This document shows, piece by piece, positions 12,201-27,200 of a DNA stretch of 64,000 nucleotides (positions within the stretch are counted from its first letter, which is position 1; each line of letters starts with the position of its first letter). A model generated the notes under the pieces. The model was given only the letters and a program-made list of their open reading frames with translations. It did no database searches and was not told the origin of the DNA. Source of the DNA: Lutraria lutraria (lineage: Eukaryota; Mollusca; Bivalvia; Venerida; Mactridae); the NCBI GenBank assembly GCA_964023205.1, contig OZ026839.1:16584386-16648385 (forward strand), read 5' to 3'. A program made the position numbers and the translations under genes.

Positions 12201-15200
12201 CTTTATTATACATTGACTAAAACTAAATTCTAAGCTCCTTTAGTCATTGGATGCAAACATATATATTTGTTGGTGATGATACCATTATATGGGAAATATG
12301 TACCTTATGTAGTTAAGTATAGGTACGAGGAGTAGTTTTGTGTGTTTTATAAATACATTTGTAATATTTCTTGTTGTTTCAGTTTTCTCAAGTGAATATT
12401 GATGAACCCATGTTTCAACCATTTCCATCTGAAATATTCTTCCAAAAGTTTGAGCCATTTGAAGTATATGAAGTTCCTTTGGTTCTCAGGAATAATGATA
12501 AGGTATGAAATTGAATAATATTTACTATATGATACATGTAATGATATAAGTATGTCCTTACATACACTCTCTGGCTCTCTCACCATCAGTCTGTTTGTCC
12601 ATGTACAATCTGCTTAGCTTCTTACCATGACCTCTTACTGGAATTTGTTAAAACTTAGTCATTTTTAGTTGTCTTAGCATATTTAGCTCAGATACTTTTT
12701 ATTTGCCATTTTAAGACAATTTATGAGAATAATTGTGGCAGATTAAGTCCACAATGATTGTCTACTCTCTTAGGTGAACTGTTCCAAATCAATCTTTACC
12801 AAACTTCATCAAAATGTTTATGATCATAATAAATTAATCAAGTTAAATTTTCCCCTGACTCATTAGTAAAACTGATAAAATGGACTAAGTTGAGCTGTTT
12901 CAATCCAATCTATATCAGCTAATTTAGACAGGCCTAGTTGTGACAGTTTGGCTGTCATGTTCTAGAATATGATGTACCAAAGTTTGACATGAAAATCATT
13001 CTGTATGATTAAAATATTTAAAAGTCTTAAGATAATAAAAACAAATATAAAACTAACAATATTGTTGTCTCTTCACAGTAGAACATGTACCTAATTATCT
13101 TTTATTGTGTACACTAGGTACCAAGACTGGTGAAGGTCACACAAGCAGATTCTCCATATTTTAAGATTATCAGTCCACATGATGTAGGTCATAAAGTGGG
13201 ACCTGGTTTACCTACAACTTTCAGACTTCAATTTACTCCAGATGAAATCAAGGTATGTTTGACTTGTATTGTGTGTACTATATAACTGCATCATTGAATG
13301 AGTTGTGTTCTAAGTCTGAACTGTTTTATTTTTGTAGTTTAAATTACAGCATCATGATATGCTTCCTTTTTCCAGTAAATATCTGGTTAATTTCCTGACA
13401 AATTATTCACACAATCATGCTGACAACTGAACTATTTTTTTCACTTCTGATATTACCAGCCAACATAATCAGGGCATAGCTAGACCAGTAATGATGTGTA
13501 CACAGAAATTCTGAATGCTAGTGGGCTATTCTTTTGTGCTTCGGCCCGAGTGCTAGACTGTTTTTCAAAAAAATCTTGAATTGGCATTTAGCATGACAGG
13601 TGATATAGTAACTGCCCAATGTGCAGCTCTTAGAGAATGTTAACATAATTAAACCATTGAAAAAAATGTCAGCTAGATTATATAAGTTAACAAATGGATA
13701 TAGCCTATCATTGATATATTTGACATTTGTTATAGTCATTCTACTTATTCTTGTCATTTATGATTTTTATTCGTGTTTTCAATGAAAATGTTAAGCGGAA
13801 ATATGCCAGTATTGTTGTTTTTTTAGTTGTGGCACTTGTTCTAGTCAATTACTTTTTATAAACAAAAAAATGCATGTATATTTCATCAGTACATTGTTTG
13901 AACAGTTAAATACCAGATACAGGTAGTAGGACCACAATGGAAATAAGAGTGGCAAATTAATTCATGCATGTTGTTAATTCTATGTTTTGATTATGCTTGC
14001 CATGTAGTTGTACATTTTATGTTGAAATAAATCTAAAAGGTCTGTTTAAGACTTAAGCCTAGTTAACACATCAGTAAATATTTTGTAATATTTATAAATA
14101 TTATCAGTATTTGTCACCCTGCATTCGTGATATGTATCATATTTGCCACCTAGTGTATCCACTACAGTCAAAGTATTTTAACAGAACTTATCCTTATGCA
14201 CCAAAAATTGCTTTGATTTTAGTACTTAATTAATAAATTAAAGTTCAACAAATTAGTATTTCATTATTTTCATTTCTTACAGGATTATATGCATGAGCTT
14301 GTTTGTATCACTGAACGTGAAAAGTTCATTGTACCAGTCCGTGCCATCGGTGCCCGAGCTGTTCTAGACTTTCCTGATGAAATCAATTTTCCTATTGGAC
14401 CAGTGAAATACCCAAGTACAAAGACATTACTGGTCAGGAATATTGGCAATAAAGAGGCAAAATTTACTATGTCATGCAAAAAGTGAGTATATTTTTATCA
14501 TTGATATGTATGGTGTGTCTGCTCCATAACTTCTTCATTTATTGGAGGATTTTGAAATAAGTTACCAGAAATGTTACATGTTATCAGACAAAGTGTCATG
14601 GCCAACTACCCAATATTGCTGTAGCTCCAAGGGAAAGGTCACCAAAGGTAAAAAAAAATTATTTTATTTTGTGTCATCTCAGTACATAACTTTGTCATCT
14701 ATTGGTGGATTTTGGGAATACTTGGTATTAAAGTTCACCAATATTTGGAGATGTGTCTTGCAAAAGACCCTGGTCTGTACCTCAAAGGTCAAGGTTGGGT
14801 TTAATTTGTTCTTGTCCGCTCAGTAACTTTGTCATACATGGATGGATTTCGGAAATTCTTGGCAGAAATGTCTTGATTTCACATGCCATCGTTTATTTGA
14901 AACTGATATTTTAGAACTGTCAGTTTTGGACAATTAAGGTTCAACTGCTTGTTGTGTTCTTCTGCTTTTGGTTTAAAACGACACTGAAATGAAACCTTGT
15001 TTAATAGAAATAGCTAAAAACTATTCTGAAGTACTTGTTCGCTACATTTTTATTTCAGTGCAAAACTATATCACTCTTAAATTATTTGACTTTTATTTTG
15101 ATATATATAATTGAACGTTAATTTCAGGCCTTTCTCTGTGACTCCAGAAATAGGAACATTATTTATGAATGACAGTATTCAAGTAACTGTTGAATTTACA

Positions 15201-18200
15201 CCAGAAACTGTCGGAGACCATCGTCAGGATCTAGTGGTACATTATGACACTGGAGAAGATATTTTCATTAGTTTATATGGAGCTGCACAAGATGCTAATG
15301 TTAGGTTGGATAAGAATTCACTGAGAATCGAGAACACATTCATCTCAATGGCCAATCAGAGAATGATAACCATCAGCAATAGAACCGATGTTCTGGCTAA
15401 ATTTAGATGGACTCAATTTGCCACACGTGAAGAGGAAGAGCAACAAAAATTCAAGTTAGTTTTAAATACTTGATGGATTTACAAGTTGTTCAACATAATT
15501 ACTGCTATGATTGGTTCTAGGTCATTAATGTATAAGATTTATATTAGTAATTAGTAATACCTATTATATACTGTAACATGTGGAGTAGGATTACAAAACT
15601 TAGTCTGGAAACAAAAACACAAGACATCTAATTAAAATTCATGAGCTTAATCTGAAATCTGACAGTGCAGTAAAATGATTAACACAAGTGCCTACACATA
15701 GTTTAATAGTTTGTAATAGTACCTATCATGTACCTATGTTTATTTGCAGAATCACAAACTCCCTTGAGGAGGAAGAGAAAACAGACTCTGATAGATTTCT
15801 TGAAGAATGCATTCAAGATCCTTCACTCAGAGATAAACTCTCAATCCTCGGAAGAACTTTCAAAAATAGAAAACAGGTAAAGTATATAAAGTGTACTTAT
15901 GCTGTGGTTTTCTTTAATACTTGGATTCTTATATTTCCGAATATTTGATTCTTTTTTCATCACATAGTGGAGGAAGACATTTTGATTGGCTCCTGTTGGT
16001 TGGTTGGTTGGTCTGTCCATATTTTGAGTCCAGGCTATAACTTAGACCACTCTTGGACAGTTGTAAAATGACTCGGTGCAATTACTAACAAACATTAGAC
16101 AATGTGTTATGCGCAACAGCAAGATAGGGTCAAGGTTAAATAGTTAGTTAGTCTGTCAATATTTCGTATCCATGCCATTACTTGAAAGTCACTTGGACAA
16201 TTGTCAAATAGTTAGTTAGTCTGACCATATTTGTGCCCCTGCTATAACTTAGACAATTTTAGAATAACTTGGCACGCTTACTCACCAACATCAGACAATG
16301 GTTTGGGTGTAACATGTAAGGAACAGCTAGCTAACTCATAGTCCAGCTTACAGCTAAGTGGGGGAGACATATGTTTTTGTTTCAAAAATCAAACATCTAG
16401 TTCTCAATCAAAACGATATTGTTTGGGATGTTTGTGTTTAAAATGATGATCTTATTCCTTTTTCCTGAAGCAAATATGTATACAATATATTGCAGCTGGT
16501 AATGCTTGCATATTTTCATATTTTAAAACCTTTTATTGTAAATATTTAAAATATGTTCATTATTCCCTTTAGTCTTCTTGTGATGAGCTCAACATAGCTG
16601 TCATGATGACTGTTTTATAAGTGTGTATGCATAGCCTGTCTTTATTTTTCCCTGAACATAGCCCTATTCTTTAATCTGTAAAGTTTTTGATATTGTGAAT
16701 AGTGATGATCATAATAGAGCCATCTGAATTTGATGAACTATTTTTGAGGTGTTTATATTTTACAGCTGATTCAAAATGATGAGATGTTATTTAATGATGA
16801 TGTTGTGAAGATAGAACCATGTGAGGGTGATATATGGCCTCACTCAAGTGTGGAAGTCAATGTAATCTTCAAGCCAAGAGAGGCAAAAAGTTACAGTAGG
16901 ACTGCCTTCTGTGATGTTACTGGCAGAGAGAGTCGTCTCCCTTTGAGAATTAAGGGTGATGGTATTGGGCCTCGTGTACAGTTTTCCCTTCAAACACTGG
17001 ACATGGGAAACATTTTCATTGGATCAAAACACTACTATGAAATTGTGATGGCAAATAAAGGAGATATTGATGCTATTTACAGCGTAATTCCAAATCAGTC
17101 TGTGTTTGGACCTTGCTTCACATTCAACCCGGCTGAGGGTATTGTAATGCCTGGTGGGCACCAAGCCGTACAAGTCTCATTCATGAGTCCATATCTGGGT
17201 GACTTTGAGGAGGAATTCTCATTTCAAGTTGATGGACAACCTGACTTGCTTAAAGTTCTATTCACGTAAGTTCTTCAAATTAAAAGTCTACTATATTCTC
17301 ACTATAAGCATATAAGAAATCAAGTTATGCCTTATTCTATAAGAAAAACCAGTCAGCAGTATTATCTTACTAGATGGTTTAAACGAATATCAATCTTCCA
17401 TTTTTTTGGATCATGAATTTGCAAACACTAATCTGAAAGGCACACCTGGAATTGATTCTGCACAAACAAGTTACCAGTATGATTTATTATGAAGAAATGG
17501 TGCTGCTGCACCTGTAGACCACAGTTATGATGTACGTGTCACAAAAAATAAAAAGTGGATGGAAATGTTCTTGCCGTTATTGGTCATATATTTGTGTTAC
17601 TGCAAAGAATTTTAGTGGGTAGAATTTAAATATCAGTTAAATTATCAGCAGAAGTTATTCACTCATGATTTCATTCTTATTCAACTAACTAGCACCCTTA
17701 CTTAATGATTGATACAGTATAGATACATAAACTACATATTAACTTTTGTTATTTCTTCAATCTGCATCTTCATCAGTTTTATAACTAAATGTCCTAATAT
17801 GAATTATATTTGTGAATAAACTTGTTTAATGACCTAGAAGTAGATGGATATGATTGATATTTCTAACTATTTAATTGGATGTATCTAATAATTCATGAGA
17901 AATTTTCTTCCACAATTTATTCATGAGACAACCTTTTATGCTATTCTGATTTGATTATGATTTGAGAACTGGTCAGTTCTGTTTGATATTATTATTCAAC
18001 CAGCTGATACTTGCTTACGCATCTGAACTATTTTTGTGGTATAAAATTGTTCTAAATTGTTTGATGAAAATATTTAACCCCATTTGATTTTTTTCACAGT
18101 GGTTCAGTGATTGGCCCAACATTCCAGTTCGATGTACCAAGACTGAAGTTTGGAACAGTCTCTTTTGGTAAAAAATTATTATATATTTACAATGATACAG

Positions 18201-21200
18201 TACTTTTAAAAATTGCATGTCAGAGCCATTTTATCTTCCTTTGCATTTGTATGTACAATTATAACAGAACAGAACATTCAGCATTCAATTATATCACTAT
18301 TATTTATGTTCAGTCTTGATATCAAACAAAATGTTTGGTTTGAAAAAAGTATATTTTATAGTATGATAAATTGAGTTTATGAACTGATTTTGACTTTATC
18401 AAAATTTCAGGTTTCTTGAACAAGAAAACATGTACCTTGACAAACACATCTTTGGTACCCATGAAGTTTAAGTTACGGGTACCAGGTGATGGAGTAACAG
18501 ATAGTATTTGTGGGACAAGTGACCTTGACAGTGCACGCAGTGAGATGGGGTCACCATCCCTTAATAGAAATGTAGGACCACCGAAAGAGTTTGAAATAAT
18601 TCCAGCAGCAGGCTCCATTCCACCACAAAGTGAGATCAAAGTGACTGTGAACTTTATTTCCAATACTATAAAGAAGTATGAGATGCATCTTGTGGTTGAT
18701 GTTGATAATGTTGGTGAAGAAATAGTGTCCTTGCCTATTACTGCCAAGTGAGTCTATTTTTATTAAACTAATTTTAGGGACAAGTTTTGGCATAAAATAA
18801 GCAGCAGTATGTGTCTCTGAGTTCTAAATGCTCTATTTTGTATGATTTTTGTCAAATCATCAGTCTTGAATTTACATTTGTGCAAATTTAGAATTGGAGA
18901 TAACCAAAGCAATGTTAGAAACAGGTCAAATTGAGAACATGACCTATTTAAAGTTGTTTGAATATTTAGCATCCATAAATTAGTGGCCACCCCTGTCAGT
19001 TGGTGAGCCACCAGCTAGTTAAATAATGGTTACTGTAGGCCCATCTCAGCCAGGCAGAAGGGATTCAGGAGGTTTTGTGTGGAGAAAAGATAGTTGTCTC
19101 ATAAGCCAGCATGACTGGCCCCTTCATTAGGGATGACACTATCACAAACAAAACCTTCATTAGGGATGACACTATTACAAACAAAACCTTCATTAGGGAT
19201 GACACTATCACAAACAAAACCTTCATTAGGGATGACACTATTACAAACAAAACCTTCATTAGGGATGACACTATTACAAACAAAACCTTCATTAGGGATG
19301 ACACTATTACAAACAAAACCTTCATTAGGGATGACACTATCACAAACAAAACCTTCAGTAGGGATGACACTATCACAAACAAAACCTTCATTAGGGATGA
19401 CACTATTACAAACAAAACCTTCATTAGGGATGACACTATCACAAACAAAACCTTCATTAGGGATGACACTATCACAAACAAAACCTTCATTAGGGATGAC
19501 ACTATCACAAACAAAACCTTCATTAGGGATGACACTATCACAAACAAAACCTTCATTAGGGATGACACTATCACAAACAAAACCTTCATTAGGGATGACA
19601 CTATCACAAACAAAACCTTCATTAGGGATGACACTATCACAAACAAAACCTTCATTAGGGATGACACTATCACAAACAAAACCTTCATTAGGGATGACAC
19701 TATCACAAACAAAACCTTCATTAGGGATGACACTATCACAAACAAAACCTTCATTAGGGATGACACTATCACAAACAAAACCTTCATTAGGGATGACACT
19801 ATCACAAACAAAACCTTCATTAGGGATGACACTATCACAAACAAAACCTTCATTAGGGATGACACTATCACAAACAAAACCTTCATTAGGGATGACACTA
19901 TCACAAACAAAACCTTCATTAGGGATGACACTATCACAAACAAAACCTTCATTGGGGATGACACTATTACAAATAAAACCTTCATTAGGGATGACACTAT
20001 CACAAACAAAACCTTCATTAGGGATGACACTATTACAAACAAAACCTTCATTAGGGATGACACTATTACAAACAAAACCTTCATTAGGGATGACACTATT
20101 ACAAACAAAACCTTCATTAGGGATGACACTATTACAAACAAAACCTTCATTAGGGATGACACTATTACAAACAAAACCTTCATTAGGGATGACACTATTA
20201 CAAACAAAACCTTCATTAGGGATGACACTATTACAAACAAAACCTTCATTATGGATGACACTATTACAAACAAAACCTTCATTAGGGATGACACTATTAC
20301 AAACAAAACCTTCATTAGGGATGACACTATTACAAACAAAACCTTCATTAGGGATGACACTATTACAAACAAAACCTTTACCTTTCACAAATTCCCTGTA
20401 AAAGTCATCCAATATATAAACTGATATTTGTGTACAAATTATTGATATGTGCAGAAATACACAAGTGACTGTGTCTTCTGACCATTAAACTTGCACTCTT
20501 TGAAGTAGGTTGGTTGTTTTTGGGAATACATCTATTGGTCAATGATTATAAATGGTAAGAGGCAAAATATAGTCAATATGGACATTGTTTAGAGGATACT
20601 GCAGATGGGAGGTGACCATTAGGGGAAGTTTCTATATTATTAAATACATAGTTACATGAATGGGTACAATGGTTATTTATACAATGTGTGTATTACTGTT
20701 ACAGATGTATTGTGCCACTAATCACAGTACTTAGTCCTATCCTGGACTATGGACGATGCTTTTTGAGACATCCATATGAACATACCATTAAGTTGCACAA
20801 CGACTCAGATCTACCTGCTAAATATGAGCTTGTACAACAGCAAACTAATGAGGAACCTCCAATCATGTTCAAGAGCCCACAACCAAAGGTGAGACTATCT
20901 GGAGGTTGTTTTGCAAAGAGTTTATTATTGTTTACATGTTGTTCTCGCCTTCAATTTGTTACCCTTTGAAGAAAGAAGTTCTTCAGAAAGACCTTATAAC
21001 TACTTACATAGCAGATATTCTAGTTTTCTATTGAAGTTTAATTAAGCCTAAATTAAAGTTAATATATGTCAAACATTTCATTTAGAATATTGTTAGTGGC
21101 AAATTTTGTTTTATTAGCTATTACCTCTCCCTATATAAATTAGATTGTACTGGAGAGTAGATATGGCCCTAAATTTTGTTTAAATATAGACCTGGAGACA

Positions 21201-24200
21201 GTTGATGTTAATTTGCTCACTGTTTATTATATTTCCCACCATTTTGAGAATCCTAAAAAAATAATGTGAAATACAGGACAGATTACATTCATTAATTGGG
21301 CCATGACTTAAACATTGTTCTGTCTGATTGTCAAAGTAGTCTAGAAGAAGTTTTTATATTCATAGCAAGAGCTTTCAAGTCTTGTTAGTGTCTTTATTAT
21401 GACTGTATGGCTATATATTAATATCTTTATTATAACTGTGAATGACTGAATATACATGTATATTAATATCTTTATTATGACTATAAATGATGTAACTGAA
21501 AATTTGTTGTAAATGGTGTTAAATGGAATATATATGATTGTATTGTTCAATTTCAGGGTATTGTTGATCCACATTCAGTGTTAGATCTACCACTTGTTAT
21601 TGAAGCTATGATGCTGGAAGAACAAGATGTTGTAGCTAGTATAGCTATATTTGGAAGTCCTGATCCACCTATGGTTAGTACTTAGTTATAAAATGAAAGA
21701 GAAATACTTGTTAGCTTCTACAGAAGAGATATATTATGTATAATGTATTATTAATATCCGATACATTTTTGGTAAAATACTGAAGATATTTGTTTACTGT
21801 CATGTTCTAACTATTGAAGTTAAGATATTTTGTTATTTACCTTATTCTTCATACATCTTTTTTTTTGATGTTTATTGAAGTCCACTTATGGACATTAACA
21901 TCTTCACAATTCCTTAATATGAGTAACATCAAAGACACAATAAGGTATATATATATATCTGTTTCATAATCTGTATGAATAAAAGGTAACAATTTCCTGT
22001 TTTCAGCCAGTACATGTGGCATGTATCGGAGAAGGACCTGTCGTGCATGTTATGCCACTGGATTTAGACTGGGGTACAGTACCTGTGTTACAAGATAAAC
22101 CAAAGAAAATACTCCTGTCCAATGAGTCTTTAATTCCAGCTAGATTCACTGCTCACATGGTCAGTATATTCATCAATAGTTAGGAATGTAAATATTTTAT
22201 AGTTGTGGAATCATAAGGGGACTAGACTGTGATGATCCCACTAGCTGATTATCCATGATAACCATTGACAAATTTAGGTCTGAGACTTAAGAAGGGATTT
22301 GTTGTAAAGAAGATAATAGTAAGTAATCTGCATGAGTATCCTTGTAGAATTACATAGAAACTTGATATTCAGATACTATAAAGTTCTGCTATTAAGACCA
22401 GCTGGGAGACAGAAAGTGGTCCAAATATCAATATTAAACATATTCTGAGGCTACATTACAAATATAGAAGCTTTGAAAGCCTTATGTATACTTAAGATTT
22501 GTATTTGTAATCTGTTCTTTACTTTTGATCAATTATGGTAGCTGTCATATACTCAGACAAATATAACAAACATTTCTGTTTTACATACTTACTTGTTTTC
22601 TTCAATGGATTTCAAAAATATGTTACAAAAATGTAAATCCTTGCTATACAAAGATTCAATGAACACAAACATTTCTTGTACCAGAAACTGAAATATAAGA
22701 AACAATCAAAACTGTGACAGTTATCACTTTTTAAACTTGTTAAACATATTTATCCATTTGTACCAATTTTCTGTGGTCAACCATTGACATTAATGTCAAT
22801 TAAACAGATCAATTAATTGTTTAATTCCTTAATGGCTTCAATTTTCAATTAACACATTGTGTATGAACCAGTTTACACAAGTTTCTTCCCTTGTTAACAC
22901 AAAGTATTTGAGTGTTGTTAAAAAATGATGTCTCTGGACACAAACATTTTTACATGAACAGAAACCAGATGGAAAGTTGATAGAAACTAAAAGAAGTAAT
23001 TTGACATGTTTTTTTTCTGCAGTCAAATTATGTAATAGAGGACTGGTTGTAATATTTGACAATAATTATACAGAAATGTGTAGTTAAATATTTGCTTCTT
23101 AAATAGGCAGTCATGATATTGAGTTAGTCACTTATAGGATTGGTTGTATGTTGAACTTTAATGTATAAATATGTATATTTATTACATTCATGCATGATAT
23201 TATTATATATATTTCAAATCAGGTTAGACCTAAGACTGTATACCGTGTTGAACCAGCTGATGGAGAAATTCCACCAGAAAAAAGTATAGAGATTACTGTA
23301 ACAGCTTGTCTGGATGATTGTGTCAGGTATGTAGAATTGTTTATGTACACTACTGTATACGTCTGAATATTGGCGTGCATTTTACATTGGCAATTTTGGC
23401 GGTCAGAACCAGAACCGCCAAATCAGGACCACATCAGTTTTGGCAGTTGGCTATGAAACCACCAAATATAGAACCCCTAATTCATCTTAAAAAACAACAC
23501 CAAATGTTGCACCCACAGAAATATAGATGTATGTATGCAGTAAATCTCACTCTACATTCTATCGAAATACACCTTATGACTGGCCTGTTATTAAGACCAC
23601 ATCGCTCATATGGGCACTTTTAAAAGAACAGACTTTTTCTTGTGTTGTTTATTGGTCTTTTCATCTGTTGTTATAGATAAACCAGGTGACATTTAATAAG
23701 AACCAAATAATACAATGTTGATTAATTAGTAGAAGTTGTTTTCACTTGGGCCTAATAAATGTCAATGTGGCATTTTTTACAAATGAACACTAATTTAAAG
23801 TAAAATGACCATACTGCTGTTATGATAGTTTTTAGCTTGACTATTCTAAGAATATGGAGAGCTATTGTAGTCACCTAAGCATTGGCATCGGTATTGCATA
23901 TAATTGAAGTGTTGCATGCAAGTTACCGTCATGCACATATCTCTGTAACCACTTATGGGATTGACTTGAAACTTCATGTAAGCGTCCAGGGGTATCAGAC
24001 AGACAAATTAAATAACTATCTGTAAAATCATAAATATATTTTGTACTGCTTCCTTTTACATAATTAGTGCAAAAATGTGAAATTGTATATGATAATATTT
24101 CCTTGTCTGTTACATAGTTTTATAGACAGCTCTTTTTAACTCTTAAATACTATAAAGATATTGGTATTGTCTTATAGACATAAGTTTGTTTATTATCAAT

Positions 24201-27200
24201 CACTGAGAATAGTCTAGCATGCTGTCTTACATACAGCTCTTGTTCTACCAACCATTGAGGCTCTTACTATAGGGGTTCTACTGTTCTGTCCTGTTTTACC
24301 TGACAGCTTTTATTTAAGAATTGTTGAAGGAAACTTTATGACTACTGTTGTAATGCTACAAAAAAAATAATACCAGTAATATTTTTTTCAGGTTTCATGA
24401 TAAACTACAAGTGAATTTCTTGGAAAGTCAGACACGCCTTATTCCTCTCGTATCATATGGACAAGGCACCACTATTGTGTCTGATCCACCATTGACTCCA
24501 CATCTTGATCTTGGACCTAATTTCAGGTTTGATACAGACTCACATAAATATTTGATCCCTGATTTGGCTTTGTTTGCTGGTTATCAATGTTAATTATGTG
24601 TCATTTTTGTGCCTCCACTCTGAGATCTGGGGGGCATATTGGTTTACCCTTGTCTGTCCATCCGAAAATCTTGTGTCATGCATGTCTCAGGTGAGCTTCC
24701 CACTGTTTGTGACGAATTTGACTGAAGATATTACATCCTATGTTAAATTGGCCTCCACCTTTGAATTATGTGGGATAGTTCGGTGGTAGCTTGCTGATAG
24801 AATGTGGTTAGTACTGGTTAAGGCCTAAATGAAGGGGAATCTGGTTAGGATAACTGCCCGCCACGATATGATTGAAATAGTGTTGAAAATGGCATTAAAT
24901 CAGATGAAATAAATACTTCCTGATCATAATATGTGGTCCTTATTCATAGCATCCTTGTTTGGGACTCTAGAATTACCATCAATTAAAAGTATCAGTCTGA
25001 CCAGAAGTTCTGTATACAGGCTTGCTGGAGATACTGATATTTTACACTTTAAAGAGTGTTATATTCAAAAAGTATTGACATTTCTTTGCACAGTCATGGA
25101 TATTTTATGTGCTATCAGAACATTGATTTGAACTTGTAAGTAAGATGATTATTTTGTCTCATTTAAAGTAATCGACCGTACTGTAAGGTGTTTCATCTGA
25201 CAAACAGAGGAAGACGACACCAACAGCTTGTATGGAGTATGGATGGATTTTCTCCGATTGCTAAAGCCAAGAAAGAACTACAGAGCTATAACCCTCTAGA
25301 TATGAAATACAGGGTATGTAATGCTGTACCTATTGTATTTATGTCAACATTTACATTTATTTGATAGTTTTATTATTGTACAAAGGTTTAAAGTTAGACG
25401 GCTGTTAGTCATCTCATTCAGTGGTGTTTGTGACTAGTCTATTTAACATAAGGACTGTCAGTTTAGTATTATTTTTTGCTTTGATTGTTTCTGTATAAAA
25501 GTTTCAATGAAAACTCTGGTTTATTTCATTTACTGAGTATTTACATTCCTTACACAGAATCAACCTCCACCACCGCCACCATCTATGCCTGTATTCAAGG
25601 TTACACCAAACAGATTTGATCTTCCACCAGGAAGCAGTATTGATCTGAATCTAGAAGGATTTGTATCTAGGTATGTATTACAGCAAGCAGCATGTTTATG
25701 GCATGAATGTACAAGTTTATAACTCAAGTTTTACAAATTGTACTTAAGGTAGTCTGAACCAGTCTTATTTAGTAATTCTACGTTTTTACATCTGGACTTG
25801 CACGTTTGAAACTTATAATAACCGATAAACTTATGACAAATAAAATTTTCTTATTTCAATTTAAGCATTTTAGCAGTATAGACATATTTCAGTTTGGTGT
25901 TTATATTTATTTAGTCCGCAGTTTGTGAAGGAGAAGATGTTGTGCCATGCTATTATTGGACGTCAAGGTGGCAAGGAACTTATCATGAAAGTTGAAATTT
26001 CCAGTGATTTCATCAGTCCTCTGTTGGAGTTCTCTACAAAAAGTGTATTCTTCAGAGTAGACAAGGTGAGACATTCTTGTATTTCTGTATGTTCTGATTG
26101 ACTATGTTATAAAGGAGATGTCCCTTCAACAAGATGGTAGGTACTCTACCAGCTTTCACTGAAGCTCAAATATCTCCTTGCAACAACTAGAACAAAGTAT
26201 CCTATCTGAACTTTCAAACATTTTACCCTGAGGGGATCTTTTGGATCATTGGGTTCTCCTTTTAATGAAATGTCATTGTGCTTCATATGTTTCCATTTGT
26301 TATTTTATCATATTTTTGCATAATGTATTATGTTTATTGTAGCAACCTGGTGATACATTAGAAGTACAGACTAGAGAGTTAGTCATCAGTAATGTATCAA
26401 CATTACCACTTACAGCTGGATTAAAACTCTCACAACCTTTCCAGATATTACTTGATGATGGATCTCAAGTTTCTGAGACAGTAAGTAGATGTATTCATAT
26501 TTTTATCTATCATTTCTTGCATATTCATCTTTTTTCATGGACTGTTACATCAGATCAGTAATTTCATGTAATAAACTACATGTATATAGGTTGGATGGGA
26601 TGAATTTTTGTGTGTAGTTACATTGCCTTGCTGAAAGCTTTTGGGAGTCTAAATCATGAATATAGAATCCTTATATGATTTCTTTTTGCTGTTATTCTTG
26701 CACAGGAGGTACACCTTGATATTGGTAAAAACTACACATTAAGGATCAGATTTGACCCTGGTTTTAAGGATGACCTCCACATTCGAACAATTGATGAGAT
26801 TCTTAATATAACATACAAGGAACATCCACACATTGTAAGTATTTATCCTGCCTGATTTACAGTCTAAATGTGCATTTACCATCTTGGTTGTATCCATGAA
26901 TAATTAGAATAATATACTGATAATATTGTTTTATAAAGTCCTTCATTTTTTAATGCTAGTTTCAATAAAGTGAGTTTGAAAGTCATTGCTTTCATTTAAT
27001 GAGACCAGTTAATATTTATGTTTTAAGATTAACTATTTGGTACTATTTATTGCTTGATATTTATACATTTTCACAGCATATTCTAACCTAAGTTGATACT
27101 TATTTCAAACTTTGCCTTCAATCTTATGGATTAAGGACCTTATGAGCTAAAAGTGTTGGTTGAGTGTGAACTGATGATCTAATGATGAATGGAATCCAAA

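Larger units (their letters stand above)
9306..12382. other. HYDIN: HYDIN intron 3 (3.1 kb)
   Basis: Apart from the two candidate microexons at 9770 and 10342, this is AT-rich non-coding sequence. I see no repeat boundaries or conserved coding segments. Confidence 0.5.

Noticed and set aside
18322..18747. 141-codon minus-strand ORF
   Set aside because: Exact antisense shadow of HYDIN exon 11.
19121..20377. TTAGGG in each 33-bp unit as interstitial telomere sequence
   Set aside because: One hexamer per unit embedded in a longer unrelated repeat; there is no TTAGGG tandem.
19065..20424. ORFs of 422-437 codons on both strands
   Set aside because: They are the 33-bp minisatellite read in stop-free frames, located inside a HYDIN intron. 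The period of 11 codons produces them in several frames at once.
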